A stretch of DNA of 64,000 nt from Prescottella agglutinans (GCF_004011865.1 NZ_RKLP01000007.1:1-64000), one strand, 5' to 3'; numbered from the stretch's first letter, positions 20,165 to 28,919 are shown. Notes: generated by a model from the sequence alone, not told the origin. Numbers and translations are program-made.

Positions 20165-20560
20165 GTGGTCAGCAGCGCGAGTTTCGTCTTCTTCGAATCG
20201 AGGTCGCCGGCGGTGTCGTTGGCGCACGCGGGCGATCACCTTCGGGATGCCGGCCTGCAGGTGGTCGATCACGGCGACTCTCTCGAGGTCTCCGACGGGC
20301 AGGGGGGCCCTGCGTTCGCCGTCGAACTCCTCGCCCCGAAGCACGCCGGCGCTCTCGCCTACCGTCTACGTGTCCCACACCGCCGGGCCGTGTCCCTCCG
20401 GATCGGAATCGCCGACATCGACGACGCGCTGGACGAGATCAACACCTTGATCGAGGTGCAGTCCGCACTCCAGTTGCTCGCTTCGGATGCGTGGCTCTTC
20501 AACGAATGGAATCGGACCCTGGTGGATTCCTCCGGAACCGCCGTTCGGATCGGGAACTAG
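20165..20560 (+). CDS. Hypothetical protein overlapping mqo tail
   Basis: The 131-residue protein has GGGGAGG directly upstream of a GTG start. The product is an alpha/beta-looking polypeptide (SASFVFFESRSPAVSL start; IGIADIDDALDEINTLIEV near residue 80) with typical GC-rich third positions throughout, so it appears coding to its end. I do not recognise a family. Its last 195 bases lie opposite the end of the mqo reading frame, which is unusual. Confidence 0.65.
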   Translation: MVSSASFVFFESRSPAVSLAHAGDHLRDAGLQVVDHGDSLEVSDGQGGPAFAVELLAPKHAGALAYRLRVPHRRAVSLRIGIADIDDALDEINTLIEVQSALQLLASDAWLFNEWNRTLVDSSGTAVRIGN

Positions 20561-21994
20561 TCCTCGGGCCGTATCGAGGCCCGGCATCAACCGATGCAGG
20601 GTCGGCTCCCACCGCGCGTGCTCGTCGGGGAAGCAGCGCGCCAGGAGATCCGCCATGAGGGGTGCGGCGACGGAGGCGCCCGGGGAGGCGCCGAGCAGGC
20701 CCGCGATCGTGCCGTCGGCGCCGGTGACGATTTCGGTGCCGAACGTCAGGACACCCACCTTCCTCCTGTCGGGCTTGATCAGTTGGGCCCGCTGTCCCGC
20801 CTGGATGAGCTCCCAGTCGGCCGGATCGGCGTTCGGGTAGAACCGTTCCAGTTCGGCGAACTTCCGTCTCCGGGAGGCGGCCAACTGGCCGATCAGGTAG
20901 CGCACCAGTCCCAGGTTCTGGAGTCCCACGGCCACGAGCGGCGCGACGTTGTGGAAACGGATGGTGGTGAACAGGTCTCGTAGGCGACCGTGCTTCAGGA
21001 GCTTGGTGCTGAAGGTGGCGTACGGGCCGAACATCAGCGCGGGGCGGCCCGCGACGACCCGTCGGTCGAGATGCGGCACCGACATCGGCGGTGCGCCGAT
21101 CGCGGCCTGGCCGTACACCTTGGCGTCGTGCCGGCCGACCACCGCGGGATCGTCGGTGCGGAGGAACTGGGCGCCCAGCGGGAAGACCGCGTACCCGCGC
21201 ACCTCGGGGATTCGTGCCTTCTGCAGCAGCTTCAGGGCGTAGCCGCCGGCGCCGACGAACACGAACCTCGACCGGACGCGGAAACGACGCTTCGTGCTGC
21301 GGTCGCGGCCGGCGACGGTCCAGATCCCGTCCGCGGACCGCGACAGCGAGGTCACCTCGTGGTGCGTCCGCACACGCGCGCCACGAGTGGTCATCGCGTC
21401 CACCAGGGCGCGGGTCAGCGCGCCGAAGTCGACGTCGGTGCCGCCCGTGTGGCGCGTCGCCGCCATCGGCTCGGCGGGATCGCGACCTTCCGTGAGCAGC
21501 GGCGCCCACGCGCGGATCGTCTCGGGATCCTCGCTGTACTCCATGTCCGAGAACAGCGGGAGCCGCCGCAGCGTTGCGAAACGCTCACGCAGATAGGCGA
21601 TGTCGCGCTCACCGAACACGACGTCCATGTGCGGAGTCGGCGTGGTGACCAACCGCAGATCGTCGATGTCGCCGCTCTCCACGAGCGCGTCCCAGAACTG
21701 CTGCGACAGCCGGTACTGGCGGCCGATCTCGGCGGTGCGCGCGGGGTCGGTCGGGTCGGGCATGTAGTTGAGCTCGCACAGCCCGGCGTGCCCGGTCCCG
21801 GCGTTGCTCCACGCGTGCGAGCTCTCCCCGGCGGGCTCTCCGAGCCGTTCGAGCATCACGAGCGACCAGTCCGGCTGCAGCGTGGACAGCAGTGCGCCGA
21901 GCGTGGCGGACATGATGCCGCCGCCGATGAGGACGACATCCAGGATGTCCTCGGCGGATGTGGTTTCGGGGTCGGTGCGGGTCTTCGACGTCAT
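20366..21994 (-). CDS. mqo: Malate:quinone oxidoreductase
   Basis: The 542-residue, FAD-dependent, membrane-associated enzyme oxidises malate to oxaloacetate and passes electrons to quinone. It has the dinucleotide motif VVLIGGGIMSATLGALLS near residue 20, SSHAWSNAGTGHAGLCELNY near residue 58, and RFVFVGAGGYALKLLQKA and FPLGAQFLR in mid-protein. The ATG at 21994 has GGGAGGG upstream. After LHRLMPGLDTARGLVP the last 65 or so residues do not look like a normal Mqo C-terminus and lie antisense to the convergent gene. A lost stop or frameshift at the 3' end is likely. It is divergent from a LysR gene. Confidence 0.9.
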   Translation of the reverse strand: MTSKTRTDPETTSAEDILDVVLIGGGIMSATLGALLSTLQPDWSLVMLERLGEPAGESSHAWSNAGTGHAGLCELNYMPDPTDPARTAEIGRQYRLSQQFWDALVESGDIDDLRLVTTPTPHMDVVFGERDIAYLRERFATLRRLPLFSDMEYSEDPETIRAWAPLLTEGRDPAEPMAATRHTGGTDVDFGALTRALVDAMTTRGARVRTHHEVTSLSRSADGIWTVAGRDRSTKRRFRVRSRFVFVGAGGYALKLLQKARIPEVRGYAVFPLGAQFLRTDDPAVVGRHDAKVYGQAAIGAPPMSVPHLDRRVVAGRPALMFGPYATFSTKLLKHGRLRDLFTTIRFHNVAPLVAVGLQNLGLVRYLIGQLAASRRRKFAELERFYPNADPADWELIQAGQRAQLIKPDRRKVGVLTFGTEIVTGADGTIAGLLGASPGASVAAPLMADLLARCFPDEHARWEPTLHRLMPGLDTARGLVPDPNGGSGGIHQGPIPFVEEPRIRSEQLECGLHLDQGVDLVQRVVDVGDSDPEGHGPAVWDT

Positions 21995-22044
21995 CTCGTG
22001 CCCTCCCTGTTCGTGTACGGCCCATCGTGGCCCGCCGGTGAATG

Positions 22045-22070
22045 ATCCGTCCAATGACGAATCAACGGAT
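22045..22070. promoter_or_regulatory. Inverted repeat between mqo and lysR
   Basis: ATCCGT (22045-22050) and ACGGAT (22065-22070) form a dyad in the divergent region. Just beyond it lies a palindromic ATCCGGAT (22076-22083), and TGATCCG occurs twice (22044 and 22073). This is a plausible LysR-type binding site controlling both genes. Confidence 0.5.
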
Positions 22071-22083
22071 TTATGATCCGGAT

Positions 22084-23004
22084 ATGGATGAATTTCGGAC
22101 GTCCGCGGCGGAGGGCGTCGCGCCGCTGCTGACCGCGTTCGACGCCGTCGCCGCGGAAGGGCACGTGACGCGCGCGGCCGACCTGCTCGGCATCCCGCAG
22201 TCGTCGATCAGCCGGCGGATCAGGACACTCGAGCGGACGCTCGGGGTGCAGTTGTTCCAGCCGGCCGGCCGCGGAATCGCGCTCACCGCGCAGGGCCGCG
22301 ATCTGTTCGAGCGGACACACCGATTGGTGGGTGCGCTCGACGACGCCGTCGGAATCGTCCGGGACAACGCCGATCCGGAGGGCGGCCTGGTGCGCTTCGG
22401 CTTTCCGCTCACGCTCGGGCCGGTGAGCATCCCCTCGGTGCTCGCGGAGTTCCACGCGGTGGCTCCGCGGATCCGGCTCCATCTGGTCCAGGCACACGGT
22501 GACGCGCTCGCCGGGATGGTCCGGGACGGTCGGCTGGACCTGGCCGTGATGATCCCGTCGCCGGAGGACCTGCCCGTCACCGTCCTCGGGCGTCAGACGA
22601 TCCACCTGCACGTCGCCCACACCCACCGGTTCGCGAACCGGGCGCGGGTCGACCTGGCCGAACTCGCCGACGAGGCGTTCATCGCGAACCCGCCGTCGTA
22701 CCACCTGCGCCAGCTCGTCGACTCGTGGTGCGCCGCGGTCGGGTTCACGCCGCGGGTGTCGTTCGAGATCACCGAGTTCGAGACGATCAGAGCACTCGTC
22801 GGCCACGGCCTCGGTGTCGCGCTGCTGCCGGCGGCGGAAACGCCGCACGCGGGCGTCGTCGCCGTGCCGCTCGAGGGCGCGCGCGATCGCAGTATCGGCC
22901 TCGCCTCGGGACACCACCGGCCGACGCCGGCGGTGTCACGGCTGCGCGATCACCTCGTGGCCCGGGCGGCCGTGTTCGCCGGCGGATCTCCCGTCGGTGG
23001 CTGA
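22084..23004 (+). CDS. LysR-family transcriptional regulator
   Basis: The 306-residue regulator has an N-terminal winged HTH (LTAFDAVAAEGHVTRAADLL, then IPQSSISRRIRTLERTLGVQ, residues 15-55). A LysR effector-binding domain follows, including VPLTLGPVSIPSVLAEF-like and GHGLGVALLP segments. It is transcribed away from mqo, so mqo is its likely target. ATG 22084 gives the usual distance to the HTH and leaves the ATCCG repeats outside the gene; in-frame ATGs at 22042 and 22054 are possible. Confidence 0.85.
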   Translation: MDEFRTSAAEGVAPLLTAFDAVAAEGHVTRAADLLGIPQSSISRRIRTLERTLGVQLFQPAGRGIALTAQGRDLFERTHRLVGALDDAVGIVRDNADPEGGLVRFGFPLTLGPVSIPSVLAEFHAVAPRIRLHLVQAHGDALAGMVRDGRLDLAVMIPSPEDLPVTVLGRQTIHLHVAHTHRFANRARVDLAELADEAFIANPPSYHLRQLVDSWCAAVGFTPRVSFEITEFETIRALVGHGLGVALLPAAETPHAGVVAVPLEGARDRSIGLASGHHRPTPAVSRLRDHLVARAAVFAGGSPVGG

Positions 23005-23244
23005 GGTGCCCTCGATCCCACGCCGCACCCTGTCGATGGCGTCCGGCCAGGTGGGAAACGATCCGACCAGCGCCCAATTCGTGGTGTCCGGGTCCGGGCA
23101 TCGCCACACGCCCCAGCGGCCGGACCGTTCGCCGGTTCGGATCTTGCGAACGGCCCACCGGGTGGGGGAACCGACATCGAGATCCGGCAGGCCGAGAAGC
23201 CGGCGCATGCGTTCGTAGGGGATCGGCTCGCTCACCGCGGACAT
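22936..23244 (-). CDS. Small hypothetical protein at end of minus-strand cluster
   Basis: The 102-residue product starts MSAVSEPIPYERMRRLLGL and has a Trp-rich middle (SGRWGVWRCPDPDTTNWALVG) and a disordered C-terminus. It follows the DUF732 gene by seven bases and runs 69 bases into the 3' end of the convergent lysR. I recognise no family. The W-rich region and tight spacing support a real gene, but the overlapping last 23 codons are doubtful. Confidence 0.5.
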   Translation of the reverse strand: MSAVSEPIPYERMRRLLGLPDLDVGSPTRWAVRKIRTGERSGRWGVWRCPDPDTTNWALVGSFPTWPDAIDRVRRGIEGTSATDGRSAGEHGRPGHEVIAQP

Positions 23245-23251
23245 CGCTGGG

Positions 23252-23749
23252 TCAGGCGAACTCGGGGCAGTACGCGACGGTCGCGGCGCTCAGGACGTTG
23301 GCGACCTCCGCCCTGGTGTAGCGGCCGTCGCCCAGATACTCGGCGGCGAGGTCGGGCTTGCTCTGGCCGCGGTAGAGCGAGTTGCACATCGACAGGCCGA
23401 GCCTGATCTGGTCGCTCTCGGGCTTCTCCATGAGCGTGAACTCGGTGATGTACGACAGGAACAGCAGGTCCTCGGGGCCGAGGCCGTCGCTGGGCGCGGC
23501 GCCGGGGGTGGCGGCGGGTGCCGGGGGCGTCGAAGGTGTCGACGTTTCGGCGACCGGTTCTGCCGCCGGCGCGGGCGTGGTCGGGACGTGACGTGGCGTC
23601 TCCGAAGTCCGGTGCGGTGTCGTCGGATCCGGCGTCGTCCGGGAGATGACGACGGGTTCGCTGTCGGTGGGCGTGCTGCTGCACCCGGTGAGGGCCATGA
23701 GGGCGGCGGGGAGCGCGAGGAGGAGGCCGAGCCGGGTGGAGCGAGTCAC
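23252..23749 (-). CDS. DUF732-type lipoprotein
   Basis: The 165-residue protein begins with a signal peptide and lipobox (LGLLLALPAALMALTGCSS; Cys near residue 22). A Thr/Pro/Ala-rich linker of about 55 residues follows, then a C-terminal DUF732-like domain with MCNSLYRG, YTRAEVANVLSAA and YCPEF; the two cysteines probably form a disulfide. DUF732 proteins are secreted mycobacterial-type proteins of unknown function. The GTG at 23749 puts the signal peptide at the N-terminus. Confidence 0.78.
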   Translation of the reverse strand: MTRSTRLGLLLALPAALMALTGCSSTPTDSEPVVISRTTPDPTTPHRTSETPRHVPTTPAPAAEPVAETSTPSTPPAPAATPGAAPSDGLGPEDLLFLSYITEFTLMEKPESDQIRLGLSMCNSLYRGQSKPDLAAEYLGDGRYTRAEVANVLSAATVAYCPEFA

Positions 23750-23805
23750 GATGCGAAATCTTGCCCTACCAGGGCGACAAGATCGCTTCCGGGTCCGCGG
23801 TCGGA

Positions 23806-24270
23806 TCAGTTCGAGTCCGGCCGCACGACGGGCATGAACACCTCGGTCCGGGGTCGCGGGGCATCCGGCGCGTCCAAATAGCACTCCCAGGGCTCGCCCG
23901 TCGTCGCATAGCCGTGCTCGCTGATCCACTGTGTCAGTGCGATATACGCCGATTCGACGGTGTCGTAGCCGCCATCGTGGACGGTGCAGGCACACGGCCC
24001 GGCGGGCAGCGACGACGGTTCGACGGGCCCCGTCTCGACGAGGTCACCTGCGAGCGGAAATCCCGCCTCGATGTTCCAGCGGCCGTCCGGCAGCGGCAGG
24101 AACCGCCCGAACGGCGGACCGACGACCTCGAGGCCCTGGTCCGCCGCGGCGCGGACCACGGCGTCGAATGCCGGCCCCAGGAAGGCCGGGATCGCCTCGA
24201 CCGTGACGGCGCCGCGCACGATCGCGGCGGGCTGCCGCGGCAGATCGCGGATCCGGATGTCGTAGCTCAC
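23806..24270 (-). CDS. GyrI-like / AraC effector-binding domain protein
   Basis: The 154-residue protein looks like a stand-alone GyrI-like domain (VSYDIRIRDLPRQPAAIVRG start; FGRFLPLPDGRWNIEAGFPL; a final WECYLDAPDAPRPRTEVFMPV strand). Such domains bind small hydrophobic molecules or, in GyrI, DNA gyrase. No DNA-binding domain is present. GTG at 24270 overlaps the stop of the upstream secreted-protein gene, so the two are probably co-translated. Confidence 0.75.
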   Translation of the reverse strand: MSYDIRIRDLPRQPAAIVRGAVTVEAIPAFLGPAFDAVVRAAADQGLEVVGPPFGRFLPLPDGRWNIEAGFPLAGDLVETGPVEPSSLPAGPCACTVHDGGYDTVESAYIALTQWISEHGYATTGEPWECYLDAPDAPRPRTEVFMPVVRPDSN

Positions 24271-25532
24271 GGCGGGTCTCCCTCGAAACAACCTGCGTAG
24301 CCCTGTTTCTCGAAGGTCGCCGCCGAGCAGTACGTCACCTCGGGGTAGTAGTCGCCCATCGTCACGGCCGGAGCGGTGCCCCGATCCTGGGACGCCTGGA
24401 TCGACAGCGGATAGAACGCGGCCGTGGGCAGCATGTTCCGCAGGATGAGGAGCTTCTTCGGCACGTCTGTCGAACCCCACGGCAGCACGGTCACCGTCGG
24501 TTCCACGTCCGAGGGGACATCACCCGGGGCCGCCACGACGTACGTGTACCGGCCGTCGCCGTCGAGCGCGGTCTGGAAGTCGCCGGCGCACGCCACCACC
24601 GGGTACGGCGAGACGAGATCGTTCTGGCACATCGACCAGTAGCGCACCTGCTGCCCGGACTCGGTGGGGGAGACGCCCGCGCGCGTGTCCGGGAACGCTG
24701 GTGCCCGGCCCCGCACGACCGCGACTCGTCCCGCCTCATACGTCAGCACCGCCCCGATGTACTTGTTGTCGCCGTTGGGAAACAGCCCGGACGTGCTCGC
24801 GGGATTCACGAACGTGGCCTCGGGGGTGTCCGCGCGGAACGCGCCCGACGCGGCCCGTTCGATCGCACGGTCGACCACCCACTGTCCGGTGTCGGCGACG
24901 GGGCCCGGCAGCGTGCGCGGATCGAACGGCTGCGAACACGGCTGGACGGGGATCGTCGACCCGCCCAGCCGGTAGGTGATGTCCGGGAGCGCGACGCCAC
25001 CGCTCGGCGAGGCGGGATCGTCCGGCACGTACACGCGGACGATCAGGAACCCGACGGGCGCACCATCGTCCAGGAGCGCTCGAATCTCGTTGCGTGCGTG
25101 GTCGGCGGGACCGGGGACCAACGTCGCGTGCCACCGGCGCCGATCCGGCGGAAGCGTTTGCGCGTCGGGGTCGGAGAACGGGTTGCCGCTGCCGGGGTCG
25201 GGCAGGATCTGGTCGTCGCGCAGGGTGTCCGTCGTGTCGAGGTCGGTGCTGTAGGTGTTGAGCGAGAAATACCGCGCCGACGGGTAGGTGCCGGACACCT
25301 CGATGGAGTCGCGGGCGCCCAGCGCATACGGCAGCACCCAGTAGGCGGCGTTCTCGTCGGGGAAGGCGACGTCGAGCACCTCTCCGTCGGACATGAATCG
25401 CCACGCGCACGGTGTCGGACCCGGAGGCTCGGCGCCGGCGGTGTCGACGACGGCGGCCGCGGATACGGTCGCAACGACACACAGGGCGACGCGGCACAGG
25501 CGGCGGACGATCGATCGCGGTGACGTGCGCAT
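24267..25532 (-). CDS. Secreted protein of unknown function
   Basis: The 421-residue product has a basic N-terminus and signal peptide (RLCRVALCVVATVSAAAVV, cleavage likely after AGA near residue 33). The mature part shows AWRFMSDGEVLDVAFPDENA and ARYFSLNTYSTD, a plan that reminds me of DUF1214-like secreted proteins, although this is not certain. It is the first gene of a four-gene minus-strand cluster with the GyrI-like, DUF732 and small protein genes. It is divergent from a Nudix gene only 91 bases away. Confidence 0.7.
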   Translation of the reverse strand: MRTSPRSIVRRLCRVALCVVATVSAAAVVDTAGAEPPGPTPCAWRFMSDGEVLDVAFPDENAAYWVLPYALGARDSIEVSGTYPSARYFSLNTYSTDLDTTDTLRDDQILPDPGSGNPFSDPDAQTLPPDRRRWHATLVPGPADHARNEIRALLDDGAPVGFLIVRVYVPDDPASPSGGVALPDITYRLGGSTIPVQPCSQPFDPRTLPGPVADTGQWVVDRAIERAASGAFRADTPEATFVNPASTSGLFPNGDNKYIGAVLTYEAGRVAVVRGRAPAFPDTRAGVSPTESGQQVRYWSMCQNDLVSPYPVVACAGDFQTALDGDGRYTYVVAAPGDVPSDVEPTVTVLPWGSTDVPKKLLILRNMLPTAAFYPLSIQASQDRGTAPAVTMGDYYPEVTYCSAATFEKQGYAGCFEGDPP

Positions 25533-25623
25533 CTGGGCCCCAATCGCAGGCTCCCACGATAACGAGGTCGCTGTCCCGGTGGGGCATGATCGATCGAACG
25601 ACGGTCGCGCGCAGGAGGCGGAC

Positions 25624-26241
25624 ATGACGAACACGGCGAAACTCACCCGCGCGGACATCGAATCGCGATTGCGGGCGTTCGACGCCCGGACGGTGCCGCT
25701 GGGCGATTGGCGGGCGGCCGCCGTCGTGATCGCGGTGATGCGCGGCGAGGACGGCACCCCGGTGTTCCCGCTGACGATGCGACCGGCGAAGATGCGCGCC
25801 CACGCCGGACAGTTCGCGCTGCCGGGCGGTCGCCTCGACGACGGCGAGACGGCCCGCGACGCGGCGCTGCGGGAACTGCGTGAGGAACTCGGCATCGAGG
25901 TCGGCCCCGGCGACGTCCTGGGGCGCCTCGACGACTACGTGACCCGTTCGGGCTACGTCATGACGCCGTTCGTCGTGTGGTCCGAGGAGTCGGTGGACGC
26001 CCTCGTCCCGAGCCCGGACGAGGTGGCGCACGTGTTCGTGGTGCCGCTGGGCGAACTCGACGTGCCGACCCGGTTCGTCGAGATCCCCGGATCGCCCGAC
26101 CCGGTCGCGTGCTGGCCGTTCCGCGGCGACCACATCCACGCGCCGACCGGGGCGGTGATCCACCAGTTCTGCGAGGTCGTCCTGCACGGTCGGCCCACCC
26201 GAGTCGACGGGTTGGCGCAGCCCAGCTTCGCGTGGCGGTGA
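25624..26241 (+). CDS. Nudix hydrolase, coenzyme A diphosphatase type
   Basis: The 205-residue protein carries a perfect Nudix box (GRLDDGETARDAALRELREE, about residues 74-93), preceded by the CoA-type signature RPAKMRAHAGQFALPGG. CoA pyrophosphatases (NudL/PCD1 group) cut CoA to 4'-phosphopantetheine and 3',5'-ADP. The substrate here is inferred from that motif. AGGAGG lies five bases before the ATG. Confidence 0.82.
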   Translation: MTNTAKLTRADIESRLRAFDARTVPLGDWRAAAVVIAVMRGEDGTPVFPLTMRPAKMRAHAGQFALPGGRLDDGETARDAALRELREELGIEVGPGDVLGRLDDYVTRSGYVMTPFVVWSEESVDALVPSPDEVAHVFVVPLGELDVPTRFVEIPGSPDPVACWPFRGDHIHAPTGAVIHQFCEVVLHGRPTRVDGLAQPSFAWR

Positions 26242-26283
26242 ATTCCGGGGCGGCGGGCGACCTGCGGGACTAGCGTCAGGGCC

Positions 26284-27327
26284 GTGGGCATCCTCCGATC
26301 GGTCCTGCACGCCGTCGACCGCACCGGCATCGAACCGGTCGCGTGGCATCCTCCCGCCGCCCCGGCCGAGACGGGACTGTTCGCGCCGAACCGGGAACTC
26401 GACGCCGCGCAGCGGTGGAAGCTGCCGACCGGGCACGGCCCGGAGGACGTGGCGGTGGACCACACGGGCCGGGTGATCACCGGTGGCGAGGACGGGCGGC
26501 TGTGGCGGTTCGACGGCGACGGTCGCGCCACCGAACTCGCCCACACCGGCGGGCGCCCGCTCGGTGTCGAGGTGCTCGACGACGGCCGCTTCCTCGTCTG
26601 CGACAGCCGACGGGGCGTACTGCGGGTCGACGAGACCGGGCGTGTGGAAGTGCTCGCCGACACCGCGCTCGGCCGACCGCTGTTGCTGTGCAACAACTCC
26701 GCCGTCGCGCGGGACGGCGTCGTGTACTTCACCGACTCGTCGTCGCGGTTCACGCTCCCGGATCACCGACTCGACATGCTCGAGCACAGCGGCACCGGCC
26801 GGTTGCTGCGCTTCGACCCGCGCACCGGCGAGATGGATCTGCTCGCGGACGGCCTCCAGTTCGCCAACGGGGTCGGTCTCGCGAGCGACGAGTCCTACGT
26901 GATCGTCGTGGAGACCGGTTCGTACCGGATCCAGCGCGTCGAGCTGACCGGCCCCAACGCGGGGACGGCGTCGGTGTGGGCGGACAGCCTGCCGGGCATC
27001 CCCGACAACGTCACCTCCCAGACCGTCGACGGGCTCTTCTGGGTGGCGCTCTACAGCCCGCGCATGCGACTACTGGAGTGGATGGCGCCGAATCCGGGCC
27101 TGCGGGTGCTCGCCGCGAACCTGCCGAGTGCGGTGCAACCGGATCCGGAACACCGGGCATGGGTGCTCGGTCTCGACGGCGACGGCCGCGTCGTCCACAG
27201 TCTGCGAGGCGGAAAGGGCAGCTACTCTCCGGTCACGGGCGTCCGCGTCACGCCCGACTGCATCTACCTCGGCAGCCTCACCGCCGGATCGATCGCGCGG
27301 GTGCCGCGGAGTGGGCCGGTCGGCTGA
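26284..27327 (+). CDS. SMP-30/strictosidine-synthase-like beta-propeller protein
   Basis: The 347-residue protein shows repeated propeller blades: GPEDVAVDHTGRVITGGEDGRLWRF, RPLGVEVLDDGRFLVCDSRRG, NNSAVARDGVVYFTDSSSRF and LQFANGVGLASDESYVIVVETG. This matches the SMP-30/gluconolactonase and strictosidine-synthase-like hydrolase superfamily. Family members are lactonases or esterases with a metal ion, but the substrate is unknown here. The GTG start is supported by position only. It is the last gene of the accessory pocket. Confidence 0.78.
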   Translation: MGILRSVLHAVDRTGIEPVAWHPPAAPAETGLFAPNRELDAAQRWKLPTGHGPEDVAVDHTGRVITGGEDGRLWRFDGDGRATELAHTGGRPLGVEVLDDGRFLVCDSRRGVLRVDETGRVEVLADTALGRPLLLCNNSAVARDGVVYFTDSSSRFTLPDHRLDMLEHSGTGRLLRFDPRTGEMDLLADGLQFANGVGLASDESYVIVVETGSYRIQRVELTGPNAGTASVWADSLPGIPDNVTSQTVDGLFWVALYSPRMRLLEWMAPNPGLRVLAANLPSAVQPDPEHRAWVLGLDGDGRVVHSLRGGKGSYSPVTGVRVTPDCIYLGSLTAGSIARVPRSGPVG

Positions 27328-27432
27328 CCAGTAGACCGGAGTCCGTCGCCGCCGAACGGTCGGTCCCTGAAAGGGGACACCGGGTGTGGAAAGCTGGCCA
27401 CCGACAGCGGACGGAACCCGAGAGGAATGTTG

Positions 27433-28056
27433 GTGGACGCGGTAGGACAGCAGAAGTCCGGCTCGAAGCAGGGCGAAGATCGCATCCTGACCGTCCCGAA
27501 CCTCCTCAGCATGATCCGGCTCGCCGGTGTGCCGCTGTTTCTCTACCTGCTGCTGGGCCCGCACGCCGACGGCTGGGCGCTCGCGATCCTCATGCTCAGT
27601 GGGTTCACCGACTGGGCCGACGGCAAGCTGGCCCGCCTGCTGAACCAGACGTCGCGACTCGGCGCGCTCCTCGACCCGTTCGTCGACCGGCTGTACGTGA
27701 TCACGACGCTGATCGGGTTCGTGCTGCGCGACATCATTCCGTGGTGGGTGGCGGCGATCCTGATCGGCCGGGACCTGATACTGGCGCTGACGTTGCCGGT
27801 CTACCGCCGTCGCGGACTCCCGCCGCCCGAGGTCATCTACCTCGGCAAGGCCGCGACGTTCGCGCTGATGTTCGCGATGCCGCTGCTGCTCGCGGCGCAG
27901 GGTGACTGGGGCATCGCGGGCGTCGCACACGCGTGGGGCTACGCGCTCCTGATCTGGGGGACCGTCCTCTACGTGTGGACCGGCGGCCTCTACATCGCCA
28001 AGGCCGTCACCGTCGCACGCGCGGTGCCGCCGGCCGTCGCACGGAGCGGACCGTGA
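27433..28056 (+). CDS. CDP-alcohol phosphatidyltransferase (PgsA2/Rv1822-like)
   Basis: The 207-residue membrane enzyme has the complete CDP-alcohol motif DG-x2-AR-x8-G-x3-D-x3-D within TDWADGKLARLLNQ and GALLDPFVDR, residues 58-81, followed by several hydrophobic helices. It transfers a phosphatidyl group from CDP-diacylglycerol, probably to glycerol-3-phosphate or, as a cardiolipin synthase, to phosphatidylglycerol. GTG at 27433 is preferred because GAGAGGA ends six bases before it; ATG at 27427 touches that motif. It opens the operon homologous to Rv1822-Rv1825. Confidence 0.85.
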   Translation: MDAVGQQKSGSKQGEDRILTVPNLLSMIRLAGVPLFLYLLLGPHADGWALAILMLSGFTDWADGKLARLLNQTSRLGALLDPFVDRLYVITTLIGFVLRDIIPWWVAAILIGRDLILALTLPVYRRRGLPPPEVIYLGKAATFALMFAMPLLLAAQGDWGIAGVAHAWGYALLIWGTVLYVWTGGLYIAKAVTVARAVPPAVARSGP

Positions 28057-28919
28057 CGAGAACCCCGCGGCAGGTGAGACGGAATCCGGTTCCGTCGCTC
28101 CTGAAGTCGCTCATGAACGACCACCTCGATCCGGGATATGCGGGGGCCGCCCAGGACCGGGCGCAGGGTCACGCGAAGCCGACCCGGATCGGTGCGGGCG
28201 CCTGGATCGCGTTGGGCGCGGCGCTGGTCGGGGTTGTCTTCGGCATCGCCTACGCGCAGGCGTCGTCGTCGGCGGGCGACGCCGACCAGACCAGGACCGA
28301 GATGCTGACCGAGGTCCGCGCGGCCGAGGAACGCAGTCGTGGCCTCGCCGGGAACCGGGACGATCTCACCGTCCGGGTCGACGACCTGCGCGCGAGCGTC
28401 CTCGCCGGCGACGCCGAGGGCGCGAAGGTGCTCGACGAATTGCACGACCTCGAAGCCGCCGCCGCGAGCGAACCGGTGCACGGCCCCGGACTCGTGGTGA
28501 CCCTGACCGATCCAGCCGCGCGCCCGGACCTGTCCGACTCGTCGCAGCGGGTACCAGGGTCGCCGCAGGCCGGCGTCCTGGACCGCGACCTGCAGTCCGT
28601 CGTCAACGCGCTGTGGGCGAGCGGCGCCGAGGCGGTCGCGGTCGGTGACGTGCGCGTCGGACCGGCCGTGACCATCCGTCAGGCCGGCGGTGCGATGCTC
28701 GTCGACAACCAACCGGTGCCGTCGCCGTACCGGGTGTCCGCGATCGGGCCACCGGCGAAACTGCAGACCGGATTCGTCGTCAGCGACGCCTACCTGCGGA
28801 TGTCGACAGTTCAACAGTTGTACGGCGTGGGCTTCACCATCGCCGAGTCCGACGACCTGCAGCTACCGGGCGCCGCAGGTCGCGAAACGAGGTTCGCACA
28901 GGAAACGGGGGCACCGTGA
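28053..28919 (+). CDS. DUF881 membrane-anchored protein, first copy (Rv1823-like)
   Basis: The 288-residue protein has one transmembrane helix near residues 50-68 (GAWIALGAALVGVVFGIAYA), a coiled coil (VRAAEERSRGLAGNRDDL) and an extracytoplasmic DUF881 domain (GPGLVVTLTDPAA, VVNALWASGAEAVAVGDVRV, YRVSAIGPP). DUF881 proteins flank sbp in most Gram-positive bacteria and resemble division or wall-associated proteins, but no activity is established. It overlaps pgsA2 and sbp by four bases each. Confidence 0.85.
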   Translation: MTRTPRQVRRNPVPSLLKSLMNDHLDPGYAGAAQDRAQGHAKPTRIGAGAWIALGAALVGVVFGIAYAQASSSAGDADQTRTEMLTEVRAAEERSRGLAGNRDDLTVRVDDLRASVLAGDAEGAKVLDELHDLEAAAASEPVHGPGLVVTLTDPAARPDLSDSSQRVPGSPQAGVLDRDLQSVVNALWASGAEAVAVGDVRVGPAVTIRQAGGAMLVDNQPVPSPYRVSAIGPPAKLQTGFVVSDAYLRMSTVQQLYGVGFTIAESDDLQLPGAAGRETRFAQETGAP

